Part shown: one piece after another, positions 54,086 to 64,000 of the stretch
Layout of the letters: each line of letters opens with the position of its first letter
Numbering within the stretch: the first letter of the stretch is position 1
Source of the DNA: Amyelois transitella
Lineage: Eukaryota > Arthropoda > Insecta > Lepidoptera > Pyralidae
NCBI RefSeq assembly: GCF_032362555.1
Contig: NC_083527.1
Coordinates: forward strand, 620,001-684,000
DNA: 64,000 nucleotides
Reading direction: 5' to 3'
The notes under the pieces: generated by a model
The model's input: the letters and a program-made list of their open reading frames with translations, nothing else
Told to the model about the DNA's origin: nothing
Databases searched by the model: none
Translations under genes and position numbers: made by a program

Positions 54086-55802
54086 ATGCGTGTGTGTGTG
54101 TGAGGTACAAATAGGTAAATACAAGAAATTACTGAAAATCATGTGACTTTTATAAGCCAACGTTTATTATTTTCCTTACACGGAATTACATAAGTACCTA
54201 TGTACATTTATCACGTTTAATCTCTTACGGTATAAACAGCGTCACTTTTACAATTCGCTCTGTTTTACCCGTGAGATCACCACTAGATCCTTTACGGGGT
54301 AGACAGAGCCAACAGCCTTGAAAAAAAGAACTGATTTATGCCTACTTACTAATATTATTAATCTGTATTATCTATCACGCCAACCATAGACACTGATAGA
54401 GTTCCTCACTAAAAACTTTTTTAATCGAAACGCGATTGCCAAAAACAAACGTAATTGCGTCAAGAAAGGCTGACGGAACTTACAACAAGGCCGCCTGGTG
54501 CGCCATATGGTGGCCGACCTCAGGACTACCTTCTGTACCTATTTGGCATACGCGAGATTCGAGATGAGAGAAACCTTGTTAAAAAAAATGCACGTAAAAT
54601 GTTACTTATATGAGGGGCATGGCACACGTACTGGCCACTTTAATCACATTTTTTTTCTTTTTGGTTAGGAATTCCAAATTCGAATTTATACAGCCATTTA
54701 TTAACACATGTTTTTGTGTTTCGTCAGCCGTCATTCATTTTTTTTTCGTCTTTATGACGTAAAACGGGACAGCAATAGTTAATCGCGTTACGTTAGTCCT
54801 GGAATCGGGAGCTTCAGAGCGAACAAGGCTTATGACTTATTTTTTCCCTCCTTCTAACTTAGAATTAGAGAGAGACGAAAGATATACCTTGCCTATTTTC
54901 AATGTATGTAAATGACCCCGCAGATCACCTAACCTCAGTCAGTTTTGAGGGTTTAAATGTAGTGCAGGTTGCTAGCCTTATTTGTTGCAAATAATTAATT
55001 AACACGGGAAAAGGTGTTGCATATTTGTTTCTTTCTAATTCGTTTCAAAATCCACACAAATTTACAATCATAACCCCCTAAAAATACTTAAGAAATACAT
55101 ACATATACCTACCTATTCTAAGTAAATGTTTTTATTTTGGTTTACGAATTAAAAACAATATTCTAAAAGCAGGTAAATATGCTTAAAATTAAGGTAGATT
55201 CACTCATACTGTTTACCCGCGCTACATACAGTTATAGAATGAAACATGAATGTGTAAAACCCATTACCCTCTTTCTACACAACCGAGTGAGATGTTGGTT
55301 TATGACTGGTTTATGCACCATCTGGCCGTTTAACATGGATCTTCTAATTTGTTTGATCAGTTATAATGCGTCCAACAAAATTGATGCCAACAAAAAGCAT
55401 TAATCTACCTTGTTTGTGTTTTTTTTTGGTATTTATTATTATTTATTTAGTTGCTAGCCCTACCTACAAGAAGAATCCCAAGTTTATTAGCCTTTCCAAT
55501 TTAATAAGTTTATTATTCTAAAAGAAATCTAACTAATACATAATGATCCATACAGATTTCTACGATAAAACCATATCACACGATCTTCCGCCTTATAATT
55601 ATAATAATTTATGTCTTTTCGCGAATTCTAACAGTCAAATAGCAGTTTTCGTTATAACCACACCGATTAGATCATTTGGCAGGCAATGTGTGAGTGACGT
55701 CATATGGTGACATTGACCTCGGAGGGTGTTGACCTTAGACTCGAGACGGTATGCCATTATTTAAAAAAAAATCTGAAAGATTTGGTTCTCATATAATTAA
55801 TT

Positions 55803-56425
55803 ATACATACATACATAAAATCACGCCTCTTTTCAAGAAGGGTGGGCGGAGAGTATATCTTTCCATACGTACATATAGTCCATATGCATTGCGGGGTAGA
55901 CAAAGCCAACTGTCTTAAAAATACTGAAAGGCCACGTTCAGCTGTATGGCTTTATGATGAAATTGAGATTCAAATTCACTTCATCCAGATTCATAACTCT
56001 CTTGCAATGCAAGCTCTGTGGTTTAGGGTACTTTTGACCAGACCCTTTGCCAGGACGCCCATAATCAAGGTAGGTTCGTGTGGTTCCCGGCACCAATACA
56101 AAAAAGAATGGGACCACTCCATCTCTTTCCCATGGATGTCGTAAAAGGCGACTAAGGGATAGGCTTACAAACTTGGGATTCTTTATTAGGCGATGGGCTA
56201 GCAACCTGTCACTATTTGAATCTCAATTCTATCATTAGGTCAAATAGCTGAACGTGGCCATTCAGTCTTTTCAAGACTGTTGGCTCTGTATACCCCGCAA
56301 GGGATATAGACGTGACTATATGTAGGTATGTATGTAGGTTCGACTACCTAGGCCTTCCACTTCACCCATTCCCTTTCGCACTCTTTGTACATTTCCTTAG
56401 TCAATCTGTTTTCATGTAATTATAG
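55803..56425 (-). mobile_element. TATG-L copy split by two TATG-S insertions
   Basis: TATG-L blocks at 55,803-55,866, 55,976-56,069 and 56,343-56,425 are collinear pieces of one LINE fragment. A TATG-S piece (-) fills 55,866-55,975 and a full TATG-S (+) fills 56,079-56,333. Confidence 0.7.
56079..56333 (+). mobile_element. TATG-S with exact 9-bp target-site duplication
   Basis: GTAGGTTCG stands at 56,070-56,078 and 56,334-56,342. The element starts TGTGGTTCCCGGCACC and ends in TATG repeats, which defines both ends of the family. Confidence 0.8.
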
Positions 56426-58452
56426 ATGTACAAATATTACGTCTTCATCAATTGCGTGGCAGACATAGCCAAAAATCTGACTTTTAGAACTTCTGTCTGT
56501 ATTTATGTACTCGCATCTCGCCAAAACTATTGCTCCTATTTTAATGTGGTTTTCTCAGATGATATCGGTATGGTTAATCTTTGAAACTGATATGTATGCA
56601 AAAATATCCTCCCTCAACCCCTCCTCTGAGGGGGCAATACCAAAGTCGTGAAAAAAATCCTGCGAAGGCCTATTTTCTGACTAAAATATTGATTTTGATT
56701 TTCAGCTTTTTTCGTTTTATGACGAACGATGTTGCGGGCAACAGCTAGCTATTATAAAATATCCACAAGGATTAAGCGAATAATTGACATTAGTTCTCGA
56801 AATTTCTACAAGGGTGATCTCAGACCATGAAAATGAACACATAATATAATATTGTTTTTTAAAATGCCTTTCAAATCGGATGGCATATAAGTTGGCGAAT
56901 CGATACACATCGCAGATATCGAATGATCGATGTTACATTACGTGATTCGATTTGTAATGCTCTCGATGTACAGTCGATAAAATATTTATGTATATAATAT
57001 TATTTTTAAAGTTTGGTTTTTCATGTTTCATTAGAACAAAACATCTTTATATAAAAGGACATTCCTTCAATCTTCAATAAACATTCAGTAAATTTAATAT
57101 TAATAATTTAGGCTATATAACATCACGCTGCAACTATAAGGAGGACACTGGATTAAGATATCATTCTAGTTCAAAAACATATAATAAATTGCACTTATTG
57201 GTGAAAAATTTGAGCACAAACTTGTTGTAAAGTCACTATAATAAATTAACACAAAAATAAAGATATTTATCACTACGTACCTACATAATCAAAAATAAAA
57301 TTTATTGATATGATTATTGGGCAATTAAAGTGTTTTTTTTTTCACTAATTAACCTAGCCAGTATCTTTTTCTTCATTATAATAAATGAGCGAATATAACG
57401 GGAAATTTAAATTTGGAACGCAATGTTGACATTTCTGAATGTCAGAAAAAATTGCTTGTCATGTTTGGGTTTGTTTGAGGTGACTGAGTGACATTTAAAT
57501 GTTTTTCATTGGATGATGATGGCTTTCGAGTAAATCTTGGAATTGAGATGAAATTCGATAACAGTGGCATGTGGATCTAGTTGAAGACGTAGCTTATCTT
57601 AGTCTACAAAGCTTACCCTGTAAAAAACCGTTATCAGATCTCGTATCAAGCCAAGCTCTGAAGTCTACACGCTCTAAAACTATTGAAAAAGTGGTCATAT
57701 CACAGTCCCTCTTTTGACTTATTAATTATTTAGTTTTAACTCTCATCTTGTCTTAATTATTTGACGGATAATAATTAAAAAAAATGTACTGAAAATTCTA
57801 AATATCTGTATAATTTATTTTTAGAATAAGTATCATAAAAAATAAAGTATAATTCATATTACTTATAACATCTGCTGTAATATCATGATATACTTTATCA
57901 AGCAAACGAAATCGGATGCAAGAGCCAGTTATTTTGAAAATTTTGTTGTGTTGGCCAGGCATAAGAGCTATACAACAAAAAAATGTTTCATTCAAATCCG
58001 TTCAGTAGTTCCGGTGATTAGCGTGTACAAACAAACATACAGACAGACTTTTTTTTCTTCAAATTTTATATCATTATAAATAATTTTTTTAATAATATAT
58101 TTTTTATATAATTTTTTTTACTGTTTTATTATAAGTATACATGTATTGATTATATTCAACTAAGTAATATTAGTATGTCTGCACACGTATAATTCTTTAC
58201 CAGTGAACTGTCCGCATGTCAATCTGTTGATGAGTTCAAGATAAGACATTAGGTACATATATATTACGATGGTTAAGGTGTAATAGGAAGTTGTCATTTA
58301 GATAGACAGATAGCATGAGGAAAAAATATAATTGTAATACCCTAAAAAAAAGCATTGTGTGTATACCAACTGTTTCCCAGTTAAAAGAAACCGCGGGTAA
58401 CAGCTAGTTTAAAATATAAAAACTTAATATGAGCAGAATTTGATTGTTCATA

Positions 58453-58620
58453 CGGTGAGGGGAAAACATCCCGAGAAAATTCAGGCATCTCATGATCCAA
58501 TATGGGTTAGATTCCTCTGCAAAGTTTGCCGTGGTCAGATGGAAGTCGCTTCGTGTAAAAATCTGACTTACCCAATTCAGCACCATAATCAAAGGCGTAC
58601 CCCGGGCTCCTTTTCAGATA
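58453..58620 (-). repeat. Dispersed repeat, inverted relative of 2,210-2,490
   Basis: GGTGAGGGGAAAACATCC to GAAGTCGCTTCGTGTAAAAA and ACCCCGGGCTCC. Confidence 0.5.
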
Positions 58621-58772
58621 GATCACATTTCGATTTAAAATTAACAATCAATAAAAAAATATTTTTAGTTATTTTTAAACTTAAGTTTCGTATAAGTCAA
58701 TTAATCACAACAACGTATTCTCGCGTCTACATTTCTATTATATGTATATGTTTGGATAATTGTGAAGTTGGC

Positions 58773-58880
58773 GTTGTTGAAGAAAATGCTGCAGTTCAGT
58801 TTGTTACCGCTTCTTCTGCACTGACGTTTGGAAGCGGCAGTGAACTTAGTTTATTTGACGTCAACCAATGTTGTGAAACC
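58773..58880 (-). repeat. Dispersed repeat F (copy 4)
   Basis: TTGAAGAAAATGCTGCAGTT to CTGACGTTTGGAAGCGGCAG and TTTGACGTCAACC. Confidence 0.5.
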
Positions 58881-59004
58881 AAAAGATATGACAATTATTA
58901 AGTGATATTGAAATGTCCCATAACAAGGAATAAAAGTTTCGAAATTTTTTAAATTCTTTTTTCGTATAGGTTTCGAATGTAACCGGTATTAGAGTAATAA
59001 TTAA

Positions 59005-59274
59005 TCTATACTAATATTATAGCTGAAGAGTTTGTTTGTTTGTTTGAACGCGCTAATCCTAGGAACTATTGGTTCGAATTGAAAAATTCTTTTTGCGTTG
59101 AATAGACCATTTATCGAGGAAGGCTTTAAGCTATATAAAATCACGTTGCAACTATAAGGAGCAAAGAAATAATGGAGAATATGAAAAATAAACAGGTAAA
59201 ATTATTCATCCTTGAGGGCGTCAATGATACCCAAAATAACTATTCCACGCGGACGAAGTCGCGGGCACAACTAG
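59005..59274 (+). mobile_element. Helitron-like family B (copy 3)
   Basis: TCTATACTAATATTATAGC at the start; GTCGCGGGCACAACTAG before T at the end. Confidence 0.7.
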
Positions 59275-59529
59275 TATGTTATAAGTACCTTGGATGCCAC
59301 TTCAGTTGCCAACAAGTTGCTGCAACATATTGCAACTGTCGTGGGTGTGAAATAAGACAATATTTAACAAAACGCCTCATTAGGTAAACATATGAAATAT
59401 AACGTGGGTCGAGTGTAGGATAAGTGTCAACTTTATGTAAATAAGTAGATGTTGTATAACCGGTGACATCCTTCTGTGATTTATAACGCGTAAACTATTA
59501 TATAAGTAGAATATAAGTGTATTTATTTT

Positions 59530-59645
59530 ATTTATTTATTATTTTAAACTTCATTGCACAAAATACAAATGTAGGTAAAGCACAATTGGCGGACTTAATG
59601 CTGGAAGCATTATCTACCAGTCAACCATTGGGTCTGACAGAGAAC
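59530..59645 (-). mobile_element. LINE-like 3' end
   Basis: Inverted relative of 3,935-4,030 and 35,400-35,490, with (ATTT)n then GGCGGACTTAATGC. Confidence 0.45.
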
Positions 59646-59766
59646 TCTATGTGGGGTCAAACTAAATGAATATATATAATACTTACACAAAATATAAAAT
59701 AAAATAATTATAATATAGTACATAAATAAAAACTACAATAGATAAACAATATACATAAATAAATAG

Positions 59767-60028
59767 GGTGCCGTGTGGTTCCCGGCACCAATACAAAAAG
59801 AATAGGACCAATCCATCTCTTTCCCATGGATGTCGTAAAAGGCGACTAAGAGATAGGCAAAATAAATTAGGATACTTCTTGTAGGCGATGGGTTAGCAAC
59901 CTGTCACTATTTGTATTTCAATTTCATCACTAACCCGCACAGCTGAACTTGGCCTTTCAATTTTTCAAGACTGTTGGCTCTGTCTACCCCGCAAGGGATA
60001 TAGACGTGAATATATGTATGTATGTATA
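59767..60028 (+). mobile_element. TATG-S, full length
   Basis: GTGCCGTGTGGTTCCCGGCA to GACGTGAATATATGTATGTA. Confidence 0.65.
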
Positions 60029-60193
60029 AAACCGTACATAGAAATGACAAAATAATAATGGGATAATTTTCGCGTTGTAATATTTTTGTTTTGTCCACAA
60101 TTTGCCGGGTCCGCTTTAATGTTTTACGGCGTACGAAGTCGCGGATTACAGCTAGTTGTATTAAAATTCAGCATGTAGTAATATAATAGGTAT

Positions 60194-60238
60194 GCCTACC
60201 CCTCCGGGAAAGAGGCGTGATTTTATGTATGTATGTAT
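60194..60238 (+). mobile_element. TATG-L terminal fragment
   Basis: TGCCTACCCCTCCGGGAAAG and GCGTGATTTTATGTATG; only the last 45 bases. Confidence 0.6.
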
Positions 60239-60464
60239 TAACTAAGAGAGAAACTAGTTATCCTAACCTACTGAGAAACTTCTCACTTTTGACACGATTT
60301 CTCAATTTGAATTCTTATATGGAAAGACAGGCGGGTAACGAGATTGAGAAACTGTTCTTAGGGAACAGATAATAATAAATTGATCATTTGCGTAAGTTGA
60401 TATATTAGATTGGACCACACAGAGTATGAGAATAGAATAGAATAGAATGGATTTATTTTCAAAT

Positions 60465-60725
60465 GTGCCGTGTGGTTCCCGACACCAGTACAAAAAAGAA
60501 TAGGACCACTGACAGCCCTTTCCTATGGATGTCGTAAAAGGCGACTAAGGGATATGCTCATAAACTTGGCATTCTTCTTTTATGCGATGGGTTAGCAACC
60601 TGTCACTATTTGAATCTCAATTCTATTAATAACTTAAAAACTGAACGTGGCCTGTCGATCTTTTCGAGACTGTTGGCTCTGTCTACCCCGCAAGGGACAT
60701 AGACGTGATTATATGTATGTATGTA
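60465..60725 (+). mobile_element. TATG-S, full length
   Basis: GTGCCGTGTGGTTCCCGACA to GACGTGATTATATGTATGTA. A Helitron-like B copy starts exactly at its tail. Confidence 0.65.
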
Positions 60726-60955
60726 TCTATTCTAATATTATAAAGCTGCAGAGTTTGTTTGTTTGAAAGCGCTAATCTCAGGAACTTCTGGTTCGAATTT
60801 AAAACTTTTTGCGTTGAATAGACCACTTATCGAGGAAGGCTTTAGGCTATATAACATCACGCTGAAACTAAAACGGGGAAAATTATTCATCCTTCAAGGC
60901 TTCAATGATGCCCAAAATAACTATTCCACGCGGACGAAGTCGCGTACACAGCTGG
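60726..60955 (+). mobile_element. Helitron-like family B (copy 4)
   Basis: Starts TCTATTCTAATATTATAAAG and ends CTGG before T, with an internal deletion relative to 11,784. Confidence 0.65.
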
Positions 60956-61203
60956 TGTAAAAATAAATGCTTAATTCAATACAACAATAGAAAGATGACT
61001 CTTGTCTCACCATAAATGAAGCTATTTATTATGTGTTTTAACGTAAAAAATAGATATACAAAAAAACCTATGATACGTATTGCAAATATTGCAAAAAGAG
61101 GACTGACCGATTGCATTGTTATCGCTTTGCTAAGTTCATTGTACTTAACACTTAAGATAACTTTAAATATGATGTACTATGATTGGATTATTATCCTACT
61201 ACC

Positions 61204-61396
61204 TACTTACTAATATCATAAATGCGATAGTTTGTGAGTATGTCAAACCACTGAACCGATTACGATGAAATTTGGTATATGGGTAGCTGTAGACCCAGAA
61301 TAACACATAGGCTTTAGGCATTAGGCACATACTTTTTATCTCGGAGTTCCCGCGGGAATTATTCCAAGCGGACGAAGTCGCGGGCGCCCTCTCGTA
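61204..61396 (+). mobile_element. Helitron-like family A
   Basis: ATAAATGCGATAGTTTGTGA to GTCGCGGGCGCCCTCTCGT. Confidence 0.6.
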
Positions 61397-61589
61397 GGTA
61401 TAATATTTTTCAATAATACAGAAATTAAACGCGCACGTAACGTACCTTTATTTTATATCGGACGTTATACAATATACGCATTTAATTAAGCTAGTAACAC
61501 TGCTTTGTTGTCGCAACTAGAGCAGCATAAAAATATATGTAGGTATATGTAGATACACTTATAAAACACTGCCTCACCTAGTTATTAAG

Positions 61590-61803
61590 CTTTGGCGACA
61601 TCTATACGCCACAAGTCACAATAATAAAAAAAAATCATGCGACGCTATCAGTCAAAAACAGCGAAAAATCTAAATCGCGCGCAAGCAAAGATTTCACGGA
61701 TTGGTATATATGCTATACAACCTACGACACAACATCGTCGGAGCCGCGGTTCCCCAGGCATCACACCTAGCCTGGCGGAAGATCTTCCCTTTGGCTCTCG
61801 CTA
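61590..61803 (+). repeat. Dispersed repeat E (copy 3)
   Basis: GGCGACATCTATACGCCACA to AGCCTGGCGGAAGATCTTCC. Confidence 0.6.
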
Positions 61804-62010
61804 CAAAGCTAATGGACTTATGGTTGGTATCAGGGCAACCTGCTTATATAGGTCGGTGCACCATCAATCGGTTTTGAAAGCGATGGTCTAGCAGGCTGTT
61901 GTATAATGAACGCTACTATTGGAACTCGATGTAATATCACTTACAAAAAACAACTTGAAGTAATTTCACTTACAATTTTACTAAAGGGGAAAAGTTGTTT
62001 GGTAATTGAT

Positions 62011-62187
62011 ATGCCATGTGTTGCCTGGCACAAATAAAAAAAAAAGAATTAGACCGCTCCGTCTCATTCCCATGAATGTTGAAAAAGGCGACTAAGGGAT
62101 AGCTTATAAACTTGGGATTCTTGTTTTTGGCGCTCTTTGAATCTCAATTCTATCAATAAGCCAAACAGCTGAACGTGGCCTATACAA
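62011..62187 (+). mobile_element. Diverged TATG-S
   Basis: GCCATGTGTTGCCTGGCACA to AACAGCTGAACGTGGCCTAT; the 3' end is lost. Confidence 0.5.
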
Positions 62188-62518
62188 GCGTAGACAAAAA
62201 TTAGAAACTTCGGGTCTTCATTTTTTCCAAAACTCACTTCTAACTCGACTGAACAAAGTGAGCATAAATGCAATGGTACTACCATGAACTGATGACCTTT
62301 TACCTGTAGGTCAATTCCTAGCGAGAGTTATGCGCGCAATCTGTCAATAAAATGTTCTCATACTCCGTGTACGATGTTTTAGCTGTTGAAAGCGGTCTGC
62401 TTAAAGATCCATCCTAGCATTCTAGCCTGATAGCTTAATTGGCGTGAGCGTTTGAAGTGCTTACGTTTGCTAAGCAACCTAGGTCCAGTCTTCAACTGTA
62501 TGGCATACACACACACAT

Positions 62519-62600
62519 ACTGCAGTGTAGTTTGTTCTGCCGCTTCTTCTACACATGCGCTTTGGAAGCGGTAGTAGTTATAATTCGATTTAAGTGATGT
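62519..62600 (-). repeat. Dispersed repeat F (copy 5)
   Basis: TGCAGTGTAGTTTGTTCTGC to GCGCTTTGGAAGCGGTAG. Confidence 0.45.
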
Positions 62601-62764
62601 AACGTCAATAAGTGAAACCTTGTATCCAATTTTGAAAATAAATTATTCTATTCAATTCTATTCTAGGAGAACCCTGAAAATCTAAGCCGAGCCAATCCAC
62701 AACGGGTGAAGTAGACATATTAACGTGACAGAACACGAAGAAGTGAAAGCTATGATGAACTTAC

Positions 62765-62933
62765 CAAAGCGGGAGAGTCTAATGGACCAGCTGTTCTTGA
62801 TCTGGACTTCCTCAGGTCGCTCTCAGCATCCGAGGGTCTCGACTGCTGGTCGCTATCCCGGTCTGAAGAGTAGAACCGCCTCCCATCTTTATGATCTGTG
62901 TAGCGCCGCTCTTCTGTTAGATTCCTGTCATAT
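62765..62933 (-). CDS. Ser/Arg-rich protein, exon
   Basis: Acceptor CCGTGACAG, donor GTAAGT; one base finishes an Arg codon, and it leaves in phase 0. It encodes YDRNLTEERRYTDHKDGRRF and SDAESDLRKSRSRTAGPLDS. It joins exactly to the exon at 53,290 across the 9.5-kb intron. Confidence 0.75.
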
Positions 62934-63424
62934 CTGTCACGGAGAATTTATTTTTTTACTTATTTATTCAATAGAACATATCGAAAATACTAGAAAGAAT
63001 ATTATTCTTTTAGGAACTAGATTAGAATAGATAAAGAAATCATAGGTCTTGTAAAACGGGTCGAGTCGCTGGCAAAAGGTTAAGTATGTTATAATACTTT
63101 ACCGACAAACTGATTTACTGACAGACAACGATTAACCGAAACTAATTACTACTCATTAAAACTGAAGTTTGTAGTAATTTCATGAAATAAATACTAATAA
63201 ATTATAAACTTAAAATAATTATTATTTAAATTTTGACTTACTAATAATGGTTTTGTAAATTACAAACAAACAAAGGTCACAGTAAAGAGTGTCCAGTAGA
63301 AGAACAGTTCGTTCAACAAGTATGTATACATCAGTAAAATTTACAGGATTTTCAAAAAATCTTCAGCAATCAGCATAGTTCTAGTTAATTTAAGCTAGTT
63401 TTCTCATAATTTTTTACTACTGAC

Positions 63425-63586
63425 CTGGTATCAAACTCTTTCTCCCTCCGCTTGCCGTCAGTCTCTCGGTCTGAACTCCTGTATTTGTCCAGACTCTCCC
63501 TCGACCCTCTGTATCTCCTCTCGTCTGCTTCGCAGTTGTAGTCTATCTTCTTTACAATGATATCACTTGGTTCTGGATCCGTGTAC
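63425..63586 (-). CDS. Ser/Arg-rich protein, most upstream visible exon
   Basis: Acceptor TCTCCCGCAG, donor GTCAGT; one base finishes a codon and it leaves in phase 2. It encodes YTDPEPSDIIVKKIDYNCEA and SRESLDKYRSSDRETDGKRR. The first 20 residues look more constrained than the rest. The N-terminal part of the gene, where a recognisable domain might be, is beyond the right edge. Confidence 0.7.
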
Positions 63587-64000
63587 CTGCGGGAGAATAG
63601 TTGATAAGTTTCATCAGTTGACTGGAATGGAAAAAGGAAAAATGAGAAATAGAAAACCGGTTTTCCATCCGGTATTGTTGATTGGAATGGTAATAATCAC
63701 CAATTAATTTTTTTGCGAAACTGAGTAACTTACAGATAATTTACAGCCGAAAATAGGACTGGGAGTACTCGTAGTGACCTTAAATTTGGCATGAATATGT
63801 ATTGTGAAATAAAGAAAGAGATATCGCAAAATTCTCACCGAGAGCGGGAAATGAGCGAGATTTTGTCGTTTTGTTTTGAGCTGCGGGCAAAATGTTGTAA
63901 AAAAATGGTGCCATTTACAAACTTTAAACTTTCAATCGTCGACGTGGGCACAGGCGTCATTAGTTATAATTAGTTGAGGTCATCTACTAAGTGGGTTGGA
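63587..64000 (-). other. Intron of the Ser/Arg-rich gene at the window edge
   Basis: AT-rich unique sequence; no exon or repeat recognised. Confidence 0.5.

Larger units (their letters stand above)
53291..62764 (-). other. 9.5-kb intron of the Ser/Arg-rich gene
   Basis: It is crowded with repeats (TATG-S, TATG-L, Helitron-like A and B, repeats E and F), listed separately. Among the rest, 56,500-56,755 ends GGGCAACAGCTAG and may be another Helitron-like 3' end. 57,100-57,145 is a stray family-B piece. 58,380-58,410 and 60,104-60,155 are isolated ...CAGCTAG ends. No further exon was found. Confidence 0.55.

Overview
The window is nuclear DNA of an insect, almost certainly a moth or butterfly. 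It is AT-rich, with intron-rich genes. It is packed with repeat families that I associate with Lepidoptera: non-LTR fragments ending in (TATG)n, Helitron-like elements ending in CTAG, a tRNA-derived SINE, mariners and MITEs. No bacterial, viral or organellar gene block is present.

Layout. 1-13,073 shows no coding sequence I can defend: one GC-rich patch at the left edge, then repeats. 13,074-34,366 (+) carries nine exons of a homologue of human GSE1, a coiled-coil protein of the CoREST/LSD1/HDAC co-repressor complex; the first coding exon is missing. Its 12-kb fifth intron contains a complete two-exon FUN14-domain gene on the same strand (24,299-25,796), a broken mariner and a 20-bp minisatellite. 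36,525-39,035 (-) is TMEM234 (three exons seen, first not found), convergent with GSE1, with a decayed copy of its own middle exon in an intron. 40,953-42,065 (-) is a single-exon TREX-type 3'-5' DNA exonuclease. 42,225-43,284 is a hAT-like element with a second MITE inside it, and 43,659-44,254 is a deleted mariner-type element that keeps an open fused reading frame. 46,081-48,552 (-) is a single-exon NFXL1-type zinc-finger protein with a C-terminal membrane anchor. 50,319-63,586 (-) holds six 3' exons of a Ser/Arg/Lys-rich, apparently disordered protein that I do not recognise; it runs off the right edge.

The genes look like unrelated housekeeping loci (chromatin repression, organelle membrane, small membrane protein, DNA degradation, zinc-finger regulator), not a pathway. 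I see no convincing new multi-gene system. The best leads are: the nested FUN14 gene; a possible short GSE1 isoform ending inside intron 5, with a repeat-free tail that contains a strong hairpin; the in-frame DNA-binding fusion left by a mariner deletion; the duplicated TMEM234 exon; three perfect TGACGTCA sites beside the TMEM234 stop codon; and a SINE-like and a LINE family that share a 3' end. Exon joins were worked out by hand from splice sites and reading phase. Repeat boundaries are approximate unless a target-site duplication is stated.
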